This document shows positions 17,028 to 26,716 of a stretch of DNA of 60,592 nucleotides, one piece after another. The notes below the pieces were generated by a model. The model was not told where the DNA came from. It did no database searches and was given only the letters and a program-made list of their open reading frames with translations. The position numbers and the translations under genes were made by a program. The stretch's first letter is position 1. Each line of letters opens with the position of its first letter. Source of the stretch: Proteiniphilum sp. UBA5283 (GTDB lineage Bacteria; Bacteroidota; Bacteroidia; Bacteroidales; Dysgonomonadaceae); NCBI GenBank assembly GCA_002408485.1, contig DHSP01000069.1:4429-65020 (forward strand), given 5' to 3'.

Positions 17028-20000
17028 CTATAAAACATCTTCACAAACCATTTTTTCCAGATGAGTAGATTTCCCCACAACCACTCCATCCACAAAGATA
17101 ATGAACCCTTTTCCCTGATGGTAACGATCACCATATTTATCCCACAGGATGGTGATCATCCTGCCGTGATATGGCACATTATCGAGACAAAACCAATTCC
17201 AGGTATCCTCCGGCAATAGCGGATTCACGACAAGGGTATTGTCCTCCTGCGGGCGAAGGCCAATCAGTCCCGTGATGATTAGATCGTTAAAGGTTGAATG
17301 ATTGTAATACCGGCTTCTTTCCTGGTCGCCTTTCAGCCAGTAACCGGTTATCTCATCCTGATATTCACCAATGTAGGGGCGTCCTCTGTGATACTGCGAC
17401 TCCACATAGCGTTCCATCAACCGAAAATAGGTGCTGTCACTTACTGTGTTTTGAGTATAGTTGTTCATGAAGTTGGCCATGGCGGTCATGGTCTGACTCG
17501 TTGCAAAAGGCCATATTGCGCCGTCCCATTCGCATTTGCAACATCCGGCCATACGGAATAAGGGATGACGGCGCTCTGCCGTAGTCAGCCCGTAAGGTGC
17601 CAAAAATCCGCTTTCGTCCGAGACCTGTTTCCATGCAACATCGTATTTACCGTTGTCCGGCAGGTTAAAGTACCAGGGAATATATCCGATAGCTTCTCTC
17701 ACGTTTGCCAGTGAATCGCCTCTGTGTGTTTCAAAAAAGGCATGTTGGTCGTTCCAGAGATTCCCGGTTACCAGTTCTTTTATTGTATCCCTTTTCAACT
17801 GATATGTTTTCGCCATTTGCTCATTCTCTGTCAACGAAAATATTTTCGCCAGTGCATCGGCATTTCCATACATGTAACTGTTGATGGTTGGACGTGCATA
17901 TTTTTTTCTTCTCCCGCCACTGATCGATTCTTCCATTCCATCCTGCACATCTCCCTGCCAGAAAAGTTTATTGGGCAACCGGTGACTCTCCTCCCAACGC
18001 TGGTATTCGGCATGCAGATCGGGCAGCAAGTCGACAAGGTAAGTCGTATCTTTGTCGACAAGATAGCGGTTGTAAATAGCATCTGCAGCCCATGAGCTGA
18101 AGTTACCGAACTTTCCCATCGGTTTCCCCTCATTTCCCCTGTACCACGCATGGATATACTGATCGAGATATTGAGGGTCACGAAGCCATCGCGATTCATA
18201 TATATGATGACCAAATGCACAGGCAATCATGTTGTACTTGTCGGCATAAGACCTGTTCACCAGAAACTCAGTCATGACATATCCTATGGGTGTCTCTTTG
18301 ATGTGTTTCCGCAAAGACCACCAGCGGAAGTAGTAAATCTCTTCAAAGTTCTTCTGGGGGCATTCAAACAGAGGAATGTTTCTTTTCATCCATTCGCCCG
18401 ATGCATTGTTGGAGATTGCCTGAGCGATGTTTTCATCTTCCATCCGGTTGAAGTAATCGGCATAATGGCTGAAGCTGTCGTAGCGGAGTATCGCCCCCCC
18501 TTGTTTTTTATCCAAATCTACTGTCTGAAATCCTCTGATATAATAGGTTACCAGAGGATCCTGTGCACCCGCATTCGGCAGATCCTCAAAATTATCGGCC
18601 GGCGTTTCCGGCGATGGGTGCTGACGGATCTCGCCTGTTCTGAAAACAATTCTTTCGATAGAATGAACGGGAGCGAAGAACCTCCTTACTCCCACTCTTT
18701 TATCATCTACATAGATTTGTATTTCGTTGTTGGAAGCCGATAATTCCGCCCTTATCTCATACTCTCTATTTGGTTCGAAATGCATCATGTTGGAGAAGCG
18801 TGCACCACCTTTGGCACGAAAAAATCCTTCCGGGGTGAACTCCAGTCGGGAACAGGCAATTCCGTTCTCATCCAGGAACTCAATCTGCAGAGTGCCATTC
18901 GAAATCTGTTCCGTCATAAATTTGAAGGTGACACCCAGCTCCGCCGTTTTCGGTATCTTTCGTTCTATTTTGGCATAATCGAAAGGATCCTTATCCTTTA
19001 GCACCAGCCATGTATGTCCATTTTTCTTTCCGAGTGACACCGGAGCCCATATTGGAGAATAAATGTTCCAATCGCTTAACTCTGCCACGCTCTCTTTGCC
19101 GTTCAATTGATCATTTGCATGGGCTGTAGCTTCCAGTCTCACCGGTACAGGGATGCGGGAAACCCACATATCCTCCTTGTTCACGCTGTAGGTAACCCAC
19201 AAATCGCCATCGGGAGGCGTACCGTTGCCTTCCTGTATGCCACGAACATACTGGGGACCGTATGATTTGTAGTTTCCTCCGTATCGCATGGGAGTAATCT
19301 CCCCGTGAACAAGATTTAATGTTTTGTACTCAAGTCCGTCGCTACTAAGCGAAATGGCCAAAGGCCATCTGAACTCTGCAGGATTATAGACCGTTGCATA
19401 GGTACCGTCGCTCAACCGCTGTCCCCAAATTTTCGCATTGCTGTTGATAAATCCTTTTGCCCTCTCCACCGGTTCCAGCCATGTTTTTCCACCATCGTTG
19501 CTGACAGAGGTCAATGCATGTTTCCACAAGCCCACCACTTTGCTGTCGGGAAGGTGATAGTAAGAAAATGCCTTGTATTGCTTCTTCAGTGGAATCAACG
19601 GGTCATTTCTGTCCGACTCCTCCACCCATTGCATCATATAAAGCGGGTTATTCAAAATTTCCCTGCAAGCTTTCACAAATTCCCTGTCTCTGCTTTTTTC
19701 AAAATAGGGATAGTGGGTGTTTTCCTCATTGAACTGATGATTGTAGCGAATAAAATAAATTGGACCCAGAGAGCCATCCTTCCTGATCTCGCGCACCACT
19801 CTTCCAATTCCGTTTCCGTCGTTGGGATCATCTTTGTCGTCCAATGCAATGCCGTAATACCCCATTGCAATGAGGCGATCCGATGTAGAGACATAAAAAC
19901 CCACCCTCTGATGCATGATTGCCTGCAGTCCCTTTGCCACATTTTTGTTCTCAGGCTTGGTAAATCCGTCGGGAACATCGTAGGGTGGAAATAACACTAC

Positions 20001-20375
20001 GGGGCCTTTCCAGCTGTATCCATCTTCCGAAGTCATAAGAAATGTCTGCGAGGGAGGTATATGCTCTCCCACTTCGTCGGACAAGTACTCCAGATAATAC
20101 TTCCCGTTCCAGTATGCCAGCATCGGCTGATGATTATAGGTCCATCCGAACCCGTTTGAAGCATCCGGATGTTCTCTGTTGGCACGCATAACCTGCACAT
20201 TGTGTACTCCCACAACCGGCGATAGCTGTCCGTCGTGAGAGGCAGGATTGGAAAGCTCACTCCCGGTGTAATATGGCCGATCCTGCGCGTAGGCTTGGAC
20301 AGGAGCACATATCAACAACACCAATAAATAAAAAAGGGGGATATTTATATTCATAGCGTTATAAGTTTTTTTCAT
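17028..20375 (-). CDS. BT1020-like GH143-GH142 two-domain enzyme (RG-II side chain D)
   Basis: A secreted protein of 1115 residues. The N-terminal half (about 35-640) is a beta-propeller-like module with Asp boxes SEDGYSW (116-122) and SNDGGKTW (292-299) and an inserted sandwich around 430-600. The C-terminal half (about 660-1090) is an (alpha/alpha)6-type hydrolase with CKCEWDGAIWPFATSQTMT and YWLKGDQERSRYYNHSTFND. This length and layout match BT1020, whose GH143 domain removes 3-deoxy-lyxo-heptulosaric acid and whose GH142 domain removes beta-L-arabinofuranose. I identified it from memory of architecture and neighbours, not by alignment. The start at 20375 overlaps the previous gene by 17 bases; an ATG at 20354 would also give a complete signal peptide without overlap. 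Confidence 0.75.
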   Translation of the reverse strand: MKKTYNAMNINIPLFYLLVLLICAPVQAYAQDRPYYTGSELSNPASHDGQLSPVVGVHNVQVMRANREHPDASNGFGWTYNHQPMLAYWNGKYYLEYLSDEVGEHIPPSQTFLMTSEDGYSWKGPVVLFPPYDVPDGFTKPENKNVAKGLQAIMHQRVGFYVSTSDRLIAMGYYGIALDDKDDPNDGNGIGRVVREIRKDGSLGPIYFIRYNHQFNEENTHYPYFEKSRDREFVKACREILNNPLYMMQWVEESDRNDPLIPLKKQYKAFSYYHLPDSKVVGLWKHALTSVSNDGGKTWLEPVERAKGFINSNAKIWGQRLSDGTYATVYNPAEFRWPLAISLSSDGLEYKTLNLVHGEITPMRYGGNYKSYGPQYVRGIQEGNGTPPDGDLWVTYSVNKEDMWVSRIPVPVRLEATAHANDQLNGKESVAELSDWNIYSPIWAPVSLGKKNGHTWLVLKDKDPFDYAKIERKIPKTAELGVTFKFMTEQISNGTLQIEFLDENGIACSRLEFTPEGFFRAKGGARFSNMMHFEPNREYEIRAELSASNNEIQIYVDDKRVGVRRFFAPVHSIERIVFRTGEIRQHPSPETPADNFEDLPNAGAQDPLVTYYIRGFQTVDLDKKQGGAILRYDSFSHYADYFNRMEDENIAQAISNNASGEWMKRNIPLFECPQKNFEEIYYFRWWSLRKHIKETPIGYVMTEFLVNRSYADKYNMIACAFGHHIYESRWLRDPQYLDQYIHAWYRGNEGKPMGKFGNFSSWAADAIYNRYLVDKDTTYLVDLLPDLHAEYQRWEESHRLPNKLFWQGDVQDGMEESISGGRRKKYARPTINSYMYGNADALAKIFSLTENEQMAKTYQLKRDTIKELVTGNLWNDQHAFFETHRGDSLANVREAIGYIPWYFNLPDNGKYDVAWKQVSDESGFLAPYGLTTAERRHPLFRMAGCCKCEWDGAIWPFATSQTMTAMANFMNNYTQNTVSDSTYFRLMERYVESQYHRGRPYIGEYQDEITGYWLKGDQERSRYYNHSTFNDLIITGLIGLRPQEDNTLVVNPLLPEDTWNWFCLDNVPYHGRMITILWDKYGDRYHQGKGFIIFVDGVVVGKSTHLEKMVCEDVL

Positions 20376-21303
20376 TATGGTGTATGGAATGCTTTTTCAA
20401 TCCTTCCAGCACCGATGCGGGTACTTTCGTTATCGTACCGTGCTTGTGTCCGGCGGGGACCGTTATCTCACCGTTAACATCCAAAAAATCAATGAAATCG
20501 GATGTCCTCATGGCTCCATAAATTTTCTCACGATACATATCAAAATAGATCAGGTAGTCTTCTCCCACTTTGGTTACGGTGGGTCCTTCAATAAACTCAC
20601 CGGTGAAAGGATCAGACACGTCGCTATACGGTCCGACGGGTGATTTGGCAAAGGCAACCTTCAAATTCCGGTTCGGCCTTGTATTATCCTTCAGCACGAG
20701 CACATAATCGTCTGCAGATCTTTTGACGATGGTTGCATCAATCACACTGAAGCCGGGATCAAGAAATAACTTTGTGGGTGAAAAAGTCTCGAAATCTTTT
20801 GTTGTCAGGTAATAGAGACGGTGATTGTTATATTCATCCTCCACGCCGTTTTCAAATTTTCCCGGCACACAGGATGCCCACACAACAATATACTGATCAT
20901 TTACATCGTCATAAAAAATCTCCGGTGCCCATACATTCACCGTTGTGGTGTCCGTCATGGCCGGAATCATCTTTTGCTCCGACCAGTGAATCAGATCTTT
21001 CGATTGTGCATGGCCGAAACCCAGATCGCCCTTCCAGCTCGTGGTCCAGACTAAATGATACACATCACCGGGGCCTTTCACAATGGAGGGATCTCGCATC
21101 AGCTGTTGTTTGCCGATATCCGGTTTCAGGAATATTCCCGGAATACTGTCCCAATGATATCCATCTTCACTGTATAGATACCGAAGGCCCTCGTTAGCCG
21201 GTTCATGAAATGAGGTAAACAGGTAATACTCCCTTTCCTTCGAATTGCATGAAATAAGGAAAAAGAACAAAACAGAGGTAAATAACAAGAGATTATTTTT
21301 CAT
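20359..21303 (-). CDS. GH43-like five-bladed beta-propeller glycosidase, lipoprotein
   Basis: A 314-residue protein started at the ATG at 21303, which gives MKNNLLLFTS and a lipobox FFLISC; an upstream in-frame ATG at 21375 adds 24 residues that look like non-coding sequence. GH43 features are RDPS with D71 as probable base, NVWAPEIFYDD, VIDATIV with D189 as modulator, and EGPTV with E239 as acid. Members are arabinofuranosidases or xylosidases, and the equivalent gene in the B. thetaiotaomicron RG-II locus (BT1021) is a GH43 as I recall. It is the first enzyme gene after the susC-susD terminator and overlaps or abuts the next gene, so it probably leads the enzyme operon. Confidence 0.75.
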   Translation of the reverse strand: MKNNLLLFTSVLFFFLISCNSKEREYYLFTSFHEPANEGLRYLYSEDGYHWDSIPGIFLKPDIGKQQLMRDPSIVKGPGDVYHLVWTTSWKGDLGFGHAQSKDLIHWSEQKMIPAMTDTTTVNVWAPEIFYDDVNDQYIVVWASCVPGKFENGVEDEYNNHRLYYLTTKDFETFSPTKLFLDPGFSVIDATIVKRSADDYVLVLKDNTRPNRNLKVAFAKSPVGPYSDVSDPFTGEFIEGPTVTKVGEDYLIYFDMYREKIYGAMRTSDFIDFLDVNGEITVPAGHKHGTITKVPASVLEGLKKHSIHHNEKNL

Positions 21304-21402
21304 CACGTTACAAATAAAACAAGCACAATTGCTTCTTAAAGACGGGATGTGTACTGTTTTGTACTCAAAGAGCATTGCATAACCATACGCAGTTTGCGTG
21401 CG

Positions 21403-21451
21403 AAAAAAGAGACTCAGTTACAACCAAAATATTCAGGTGTAACCGAGTCCC
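21403..21451 (-). terminator. Intrinsic terminator after susD
   Basis: On the minus strand a 14-base-pair stem with two G-T pairs (arms 21438-21451 and 21409-21422) is followed at once by six T residues (21408-21403). It lies about 60 bases past the susD stop and 100 bases before the GH43-like gene. It should end most susC-susD transcripts, with readthrough or a separate promoter feeding the enzymes. Confidence 0.85.
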
Positions 21452-21507
21452 TTGATTGTTTCCAAAAAAGATTAGATATGTGCTTACGCTAAGTATACAA
21501 ATGATGA

Positions 21508-23262
21508 TCAATATCCCGGATTTTGAGCCACTTTTGTCTGATTCTTATCAATGGCATCCTGAGGAATGGGGCGAAGAAATTTATAATTTCCATCGGCTCC
21601 CTTCATATCGGATTCGGACACCCCGTCTTCGTTGTATCTTGTGACATATTCAACCAGCTTGTGGGTTCTCTTCAAGTCGGTCCATCTGACATACTCACCT
21701 GCCATCTCACGCGCTCTCTCATCCAATATGAAATCAATATCCATGTCAGATGCCGAAACAGCCATTTCTGTCAAAAAGCCATCTTTGATTGTTCCCGGCC
21801 TACTGCGTAACTTGTTGATCATCTGTGAAGCTTCGTTTGGCTTTCCGGCACCTATATACGCCTCTGCAGCAATCAGGTAAGCCTCTCCCAAGCGGGCTAC
21901 AACCACATCATGCGTACTGCAGGTCGAACTGCGATTCGAGACACTTGTATAATCATCAAACTTCTTTATACACGGGACTCCGAAATCCATATGACGTCTT
22001 GCCTCCCATGTTGCAGTGGAGCCATCTCCGGTATTGGGAGCTTCCCCACCCGAAGCCAGCGTTTTTGATATAATGGCATTGGTTTTAATTCCATGAGGAT
22101 CGTCCGCCTTCCAGGCTGCGATATCTGCGTCTGTCGCCCAGTGTGGTGCATAATAGACCCAAATAGGCGTTGTGGTTGGAGCTGTATAATAATTAAAATA
22201 ACCATTTTTGCTCTGTTGAAATGTGGGAGCATAGGTTCCGTGTAACTCCAGCATAAATGTCTGCTCCAGACGTCCATCTCCTTTTGAATATTTCTGAAAG
22301 AGGTTCAATGCCGGAGACAAATTCCCGTCTATCGACTTATTAAGCTGGTACTCCGAACCTCCAAGATATGCACCGAACTGAGACTGCTGGTAACTACCGT
22401 CTGAAGAAGGATTTTCCATTGATGCCGCACTGAATTGAACGGACCAGAATAGCTCTTCATTCTCCTCGTTATCGACACTAAATACATCATCAATTGAAAG
22501 AGAAGGACTCTTTCCATCTATAGCCTGAAGAGCGTAGGTGATGGCACTCTGAAAATCAGTAGCCTGTGCAATATTCTCTTCCAGTGACTCATAACCTTGT
22601 CCATTCAGGTAAGCACGGGTAAGAAAAGCTTTCGAAGCGAAAAAGGCTGCTGCCCGTTTATTGGCTCTGCCAACACCCGAATCATCCCGTCCTTTCAAAC
22701 GTGATTCATTGCCTGCCAATGAAGTAAATTCTGATATAATAAACTCATATACCTCTTTGAGACTTGTGCGCTCAAAATTCATCACAGCCCCAGTATACAT
22801 CTCTTTGGTCAATGGAATTGCTCCAAATTGCTGAACCAGCTGAAAGTAATAAAAAGCACGAATAAAACGGGCCTCGTCTACGTACTGAGCACGCACTGCA
22901 CTCTCTTCCGTCATGTCACCATAGTAGATGACACTATTGGCCAATTGAATTCCCTGGTAACAGCGGGTATAAAAATTAAGCACGTTACTTTCTGATGGGA
23001 GTAGCGATTTATAATAATTCATTACCACTCCCTGCGTTTTGCCATCCCCATAAATATCGGTACCGGCACAGAAAATCAGAGGTTGCATATTATATATGCT
23101 ACGCAGTGACGAATAGGCACTGTTGGTCAAACTTTCAAATCCAGCCGAAGTTTTGTAAAAATCATCCGACGGAACGTTTGATCTGTTATCCTGATCCAGA
23201 AAGTCGGAACACCGGATAAACATCGCTATTAACAAAATAGGGATCAGATATATTTTTTTCAT
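21508..23262 (-). CDS. SusD/RagB-family outer-membrane glycan-binding lipoprotein
   Basis: Surface lipoprotein of 584 residues that caps its SusC partner and delivers oligosaccharide to it. It has a lipobox with Cys18 (LLIAMFIRC), the early FLDQDNRSNVPSDDFYKT segment, TPR-like helices with YVDEARFIRAFYYFQLVQQF near 125-145, and the C-terminal RPIPQDAIDKN motif typical of the family. It starts 17 bases after the susC stop, so the two are cotranscribed, and it is followed by the terminator at 21403-21451. The ligand is inferred from the locus to be a pectic or RG-II oligosaccharide. Confidence 0.96.
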   Translation of the reverse strand: MKKIYLIPILLIAMFIRCSDFLDQDNRSNVPSDDFYKTSAGFESLTNSAYSSLRSIYNMQPLIFCAGTDIYGDGKTQGVVMNYYKSLLPSESNVLNFYTRCYQGIQLANSVIYYGDMTEESAVRAQYVDEARFIRAFYYFQLVQQFGAIPLTKEMYTGAVMNFERTSLKEVYEFIISEFTSLAGNESRLKGRDDSGVGRANKRAAAFFASKAFLTRAYLNGQGYESLEENIAQATDFQSAITYALQAIDGKSPSLSIDDVFSVDNEENEELFWSVQFSAASMENPSSDGSYQQSQFGAYLGGSEYQLNKSIDGNLSPALNLFQKYSKGDGRLEQTFMLELHGTYAPTFQQSKNGYFNYYTAPTTTPIWVYYAPHWATDADIAAWKADDPHGIKTNAIISKTLASGGEAPNTGDGSTATWEARRHMDFGVPCIKKFDDYTSVSNRSSTCSTHDVVVARLGEAYLIAAEAYIGAGKPNEASQMINKLRSRPGTIKDGFLTEMAVSASDMDIDFILDERAREMAGEYVRWTDLKRTHKLVEYVTRYNEDGVSESDMKGADGNYKFLRPIPQDAIDKNQTKVAQNPGY

Positions 23263-23279
23263 TTTCGATAATTATTAGA

Positions 23280-26200
23280 TTAAAAATGTAAGTTCACACC
23301 AATCTGAAATGTTCTGGAACTCGGCCCGCCGGTTCCGTCGTTGATGTTGGCATCCGCCCATTCCGGATCAAACCCTTTATAACTGGTGAACACAAACGGA
23401 TTCACTACATTCAGGTATAATCTCAATTTGGATAAACCGGTGGATGCTATCCATTTCCGGGGCATCGTATAACCCAACGTGATGTTCTTTATTTTGACGA
23501 AGGAATTGTTGACAAAAAACATAGAGTTATTGGTGTCGTTGGTATAAAAAGAACCCTGGCCTGCATTGTTACTTCCTCCCGTGGGAAATGGATATTTTCC
23601 ATAAAAAGTTTCACTCTGCTGTGCGATATTACCATCTGCCCCTAACACGGGAGCTCCCTCGGGTATGTAATAATCAATGTTTAAATGTTGTGTGCCGCGG
23701 CTGCTATAGCTTGCATATGACACCATAAACGGGCTGGCTACCCTGCTACCCTGACTTGCATAGAGGGATGCACCCAGGTCCCAACCTTTGTAGGTAAGAT
23801 TCGAAAAAACAGCACCTGTCCAGTTTGGAGCATCATGACCGATCACCGTTTTATCATCGGCATTAATTGTACCGTTTCCATCCCTGTCAATTATTTTCAT
23901 TTCTCCCTCGTAAAATTTCGTTTTCTTCGATGAATCAGCCGCATAAGCAGCCGCTTCCTCTCTTGTTGTTATCCCTCCAAGCTCATAACCGTATACCACG
24001 TCGATAGGGTGACCTATAAACCACCAGTTTCCGACTAAATCTTCCTTGCCTCCATTTAATTCCAGTATCTCATTTCGGTTATATGCAAATGTAAAGGAAG
24101 TAGTCCAGTTCCAGTCGCGAGTATTCACATTCACAGTCTTCAGTTGCAATTCGACTCCCGAATTTTTCACCTTTCCCACGTTATCCCAAATGGAGCCTGT
24201 AGATGATCCTACTTCCAGGGGAGTTTCCAGTTCCATCAACAAATCCTTAGAAATCCTATTATACAGATCAATACTTCCACTTAAGCGATTTCCCAATAAT
24301 CCGTAATCAATTCCCACATTAAATTCGTAGGTTTTTTCCCAGGTCAAATCGGCATTACTCAAAGCAGATCCATATCCAATTACCGGATTACCTCCGAAGT
24401 TGTAATTGTATTTTACTCCCGCCATAGCCTGAGTTTCGTATGCACCTACCGATGCATTATTACCTGTCAATCCATAGCTTAATCTCAGTTTTAAATTGCT
24501 CAACCATCCGGATGTTTGAGACATAAACTTCTCCTCTGAAACTCTCCACGCAAAAGCAGCGGAAGGAAACATGCCCCATCTGGAACCCTTTTGAAATTTG
24601 GAACTACCGTCCCAACGACTTGAAAGTGTGGCCAGATACTTGCCCATGTAATCATAATTCAGGCGTGTCACATAGGATAACATCGAATAATGGGTGTAAT
24701 AACTTCCCTGGGACTGTACTAAACCGGAGCTTAAGTTATACCAATCCACATCGAAAGGCATGTTCGTTACTATGATGTTGTTCCCTTCCATTTTCATGTC
24801 GTACACACTAAACAGACCAAGCAGGTTTATGCTATGATCACCCCAGTTGTTAAGATAATTAGCCTGCGTATCCCATGTGTAAGAAAAGAACTCATCTTGA
24901 ATATTCTCTGCGTAATTGGTTGCCTGGTTTCTTCTGCTTTCCGACTCGGCACCGTAAAACACCCCCCTGTTCATTTTTTTATATGCTGGAGCAAACGAGG
25001 TTTTTAAAATCACCTCTTTTACCGGACTGTACTGGAAGTAAAGGTTGGCTGTCACATCATTACTCCTTGTATCATCTTTTGAATTTTCTCTGTCCACAAT
25101 CGGATTAAAAGTTGAGGTAGGACCTCCTCCGTTCGGATATAAGACAGGATCCTTACCCGGCTGCAAAATAGGCTGTCCATTTTTTTCTCCTTCCCAATAG
25201 AAGGCCTTCATGAGGGGTGTCATTGCAAATCCGTTGTTAACTGAATTTCTGGAACCATTACTATGCAATGATGTTGCCATATTGGTTGAAAAACCGGCCA
25301 GAATTTGTTCATTAATCTTATGTTCTACAGCGCCTTTTATATTCCAGCGCTCGTAATTATCATATAACACTCCTTTTTCATCCTGATATCCCATTCCGAA
25401 TCTATACGAAATATTTTTCGCATTTCCGGAAACGTTAACAAAATGATTTTGCTGATGTCCCTCACGGGTAATAAGATCCGGCCAGTCTGTATAATCTTTC
25501 TCAAGGTATAACCTCTTTATCACGGCACTATTTGCGCCCCACACGTTTGCTAAATTGGCCTCACTCATAGTCCACGTTGTGCCACCTGTAGCAGGATTCA
25601 TTTTTGATGAGAGGTAACGTGAAAAACGATACTTCATAAACTGATCACCATCCATGAAATCCGGCATGTTTGCAATGTTCTTAAAACCATAGTAACCATC
25701 ATAGCTTACCGTTGCTTTTCCCTCCTGGGTTTCCCCCTTCTTTGTTGTTATCATCAAAACACCGTTGGTAGCCCTGGAGCCGTAAATGGCGGTCGAAGAT
25801 GCATCCTTCAAAACATCGATTTTCTCGATATCCATCGGATTCAGGAAATCCATGTTATCAAAAACAACTCCATCAATCACATAAAGAGGAGAGCCTCCCT
25901 GCAACGAACTCTTTCCTCTGATTTGAATACTCATTTCATCTCCTGCTCTGCTTGAAGATTGAGTAATATTTACCCCGGGGATGGAGCCCTGTAAGGCTTC
26001 CATGACTGAGGTGGATCCCTTGGCTGTAATATCTTCTGATCTTACACTCCCTACTGCACCGGTTAAATCAGATTTTCTCACAACGCCATAGCCAACCACC
26101 ACAATCTCGTCCAGAGACCGTGCATCTGATTCCAATACAATATCAATAACTGTTCTGCCATGAACCTGGATTGATTGAGTTGACATTCCAACGTAGCTGA

Positions 26201-26438
26201 TCTGCAAGGTTGCATTTGACGGAACATCGCTTAGGGTAAAATTTCCGTCATAATCACTTACCGTTCCCTTGCTAACATTTTCACGCAAGATAATGGTAGC
26301 ACCTATAACAGGCTCATTATTTGGATCTCTTACGGTACCGCGTATCGTTATGTTTTGAGATAACAATCCCAGGGTATTCATCAGCAACCCAAACATAAGA
26401 CAGCATTTTAAAACATAATGTGTAATTTCCCTTTTCAT
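23280..26438 (-). CDS. SusC/RagA-family TonB-dependent receptor, first pair
   Basis: Outer-membrane transporter of 1052 residues. It shows a signal peptide ending GLLSQ, a carboxypeptidase-regulatory-like domain (about 27-110), the LDEIVVVGYGVVRKSDLTGA signature, a plug with IDVLKDASSTAIYGSRATNG, and a 22-strand barrel ending in the aromatic NLHF. It is the promoter-proximal gene of the leftward PUL arm and is partnered with the susD 17 bases downstream. The promoter at 26551-26579 leaves an untranslated leader of about 105 bases, long enough for post-transcriptional control, though I see no specific element in it. Confidence 0.97.
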   Translation of the reverse strand: MKREITHYVLKCCLMFGLLMNTLGLLSQNITIRGTVRDPNNEPVIGATIILRENVSKGTVSDYDGNFTLSDVPSNATLQISYVGMSTQSIQVHGRTVIDIVLESDARSLDEIVVVGYGVVRKSDLTGAVGSVRSEDITAKGSTSVMEALQGSIPGVNITQSSSRAGDEMSIQIRGKSSLQGGSPLYVIDGVVFDNMDFLNPMDIEKIDVLKDASSTAIYGSRATNGVLMITTKKGETQEGKATVSYDGYYGFKNIANMPDFMDGDQFMKYRFSRYLSSKMNPATGGTTWTMSEANLANVWGANSAVIKRLYLEKDYTDWPDLITREGHQQNHFVNVSGNAKNISYRFGMGYQDEKGVLYDNYERWNIKGAVEHKINEQILAGFSTNMATSLHSNGSRNSVNNGFAMTPLMKAFYWEGEKNGQPILQPGKDPVLYPNGGGPTSTFNPIVDRENSKDDTRSNDVTANLYFQYSPVKEVILKTSFAPAYKKMNRGVFYGAESESRRNQATNYAENIQDEFFSYTWDTQANYLNNWGDHSINLLGLFSVYDMKMEGNNIIVTNMPFDVDWYNLSSGLVQSQGSYYTHYSMLSYVTRLNYDYMGKYLATLSSRWDGSSKFQKGSRWGMFPSAAFAWRVSEEKFMSQTSGWLSNLKLRLSYGLTGNNASVGAYETQAMAGVKYNYNFGGNPVIGYGSALSNADLTWEKTYEFNVGIDYGLLGNRLSGSIDLYNRISKDLLMELETPLEVGSSTGSIWDNVGKVKNSGVELQLKTVNVNTRDWNWTTSFTFAYNRNEILELNGGKEDLVGNWWFIGHPIDVVYGYELGGITTREEAAAYAADSSKKTKFYEGEMKIIDRDGNGTINADDKTVIGHDAPNWTGAVFSNLTYKGWDLGASLYASQGSRVASPFMVSYASYSSRGTQHLNIDYYIPEGAPVLGADGNIAQQSETFYGKYPFPTGGSNNAGQGSFYTNDTNNSMFFVNNSFVKIKNITLGYTMPRKWIASTGLSKLRLYLNVVNPFVFTSYKGFDPEWADANINDGTGGPSSRTFQIGVNLHF

Positions 26439-26550
26439 GCTTAATTAATTTAAAAACGGTCGTTCAACAATATTAACAAATATGCTTTCATTTCTTCAAA
26501 CGCAAGGTTTAACTTAACAATTATATCTATTGACTACGGTATTGTTTAAA

Positions 26551-26579
26551 CAAATGTAAAATAAAGTCAACCTCTCAAA
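26551..26579 (-). promoter_or_regulatory. Bacteroidota-type promoter for the leftward PUL arm
   Basis: Read on the minus strand, TTTG (26579-26576), a 17-base spacer and TACATTTG (26558-26551) fit the TTTG / TAnnTTTG consensus. The predicted transcript start is near 26544. The 278-base divergent region 26439-26716 is AT-rich, and I found no equally good box for the rightward arm. Confidence 0.7.
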
Positions 26580-26716
26580 CTTATCTAAGTGATATAAAAA
26601 CTGTGTTTTTTGACATTTCGGACTGTTTCATATTCAAAATGATTACAAAAAACAAACTTTAGCGTCATACGATATAAAACCAAAAATAATTAAAGATTAA
26701 ATTTTTATAAATAAAA

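Noticed and set aside
26600..26716. Possible plus-strand promoter for the rightward PUL arm
   Set aside because: TTTG near 26609 is followed at the right distance only by TATTCAAA, which does not match TAnnTTTG. I did not annotate it.
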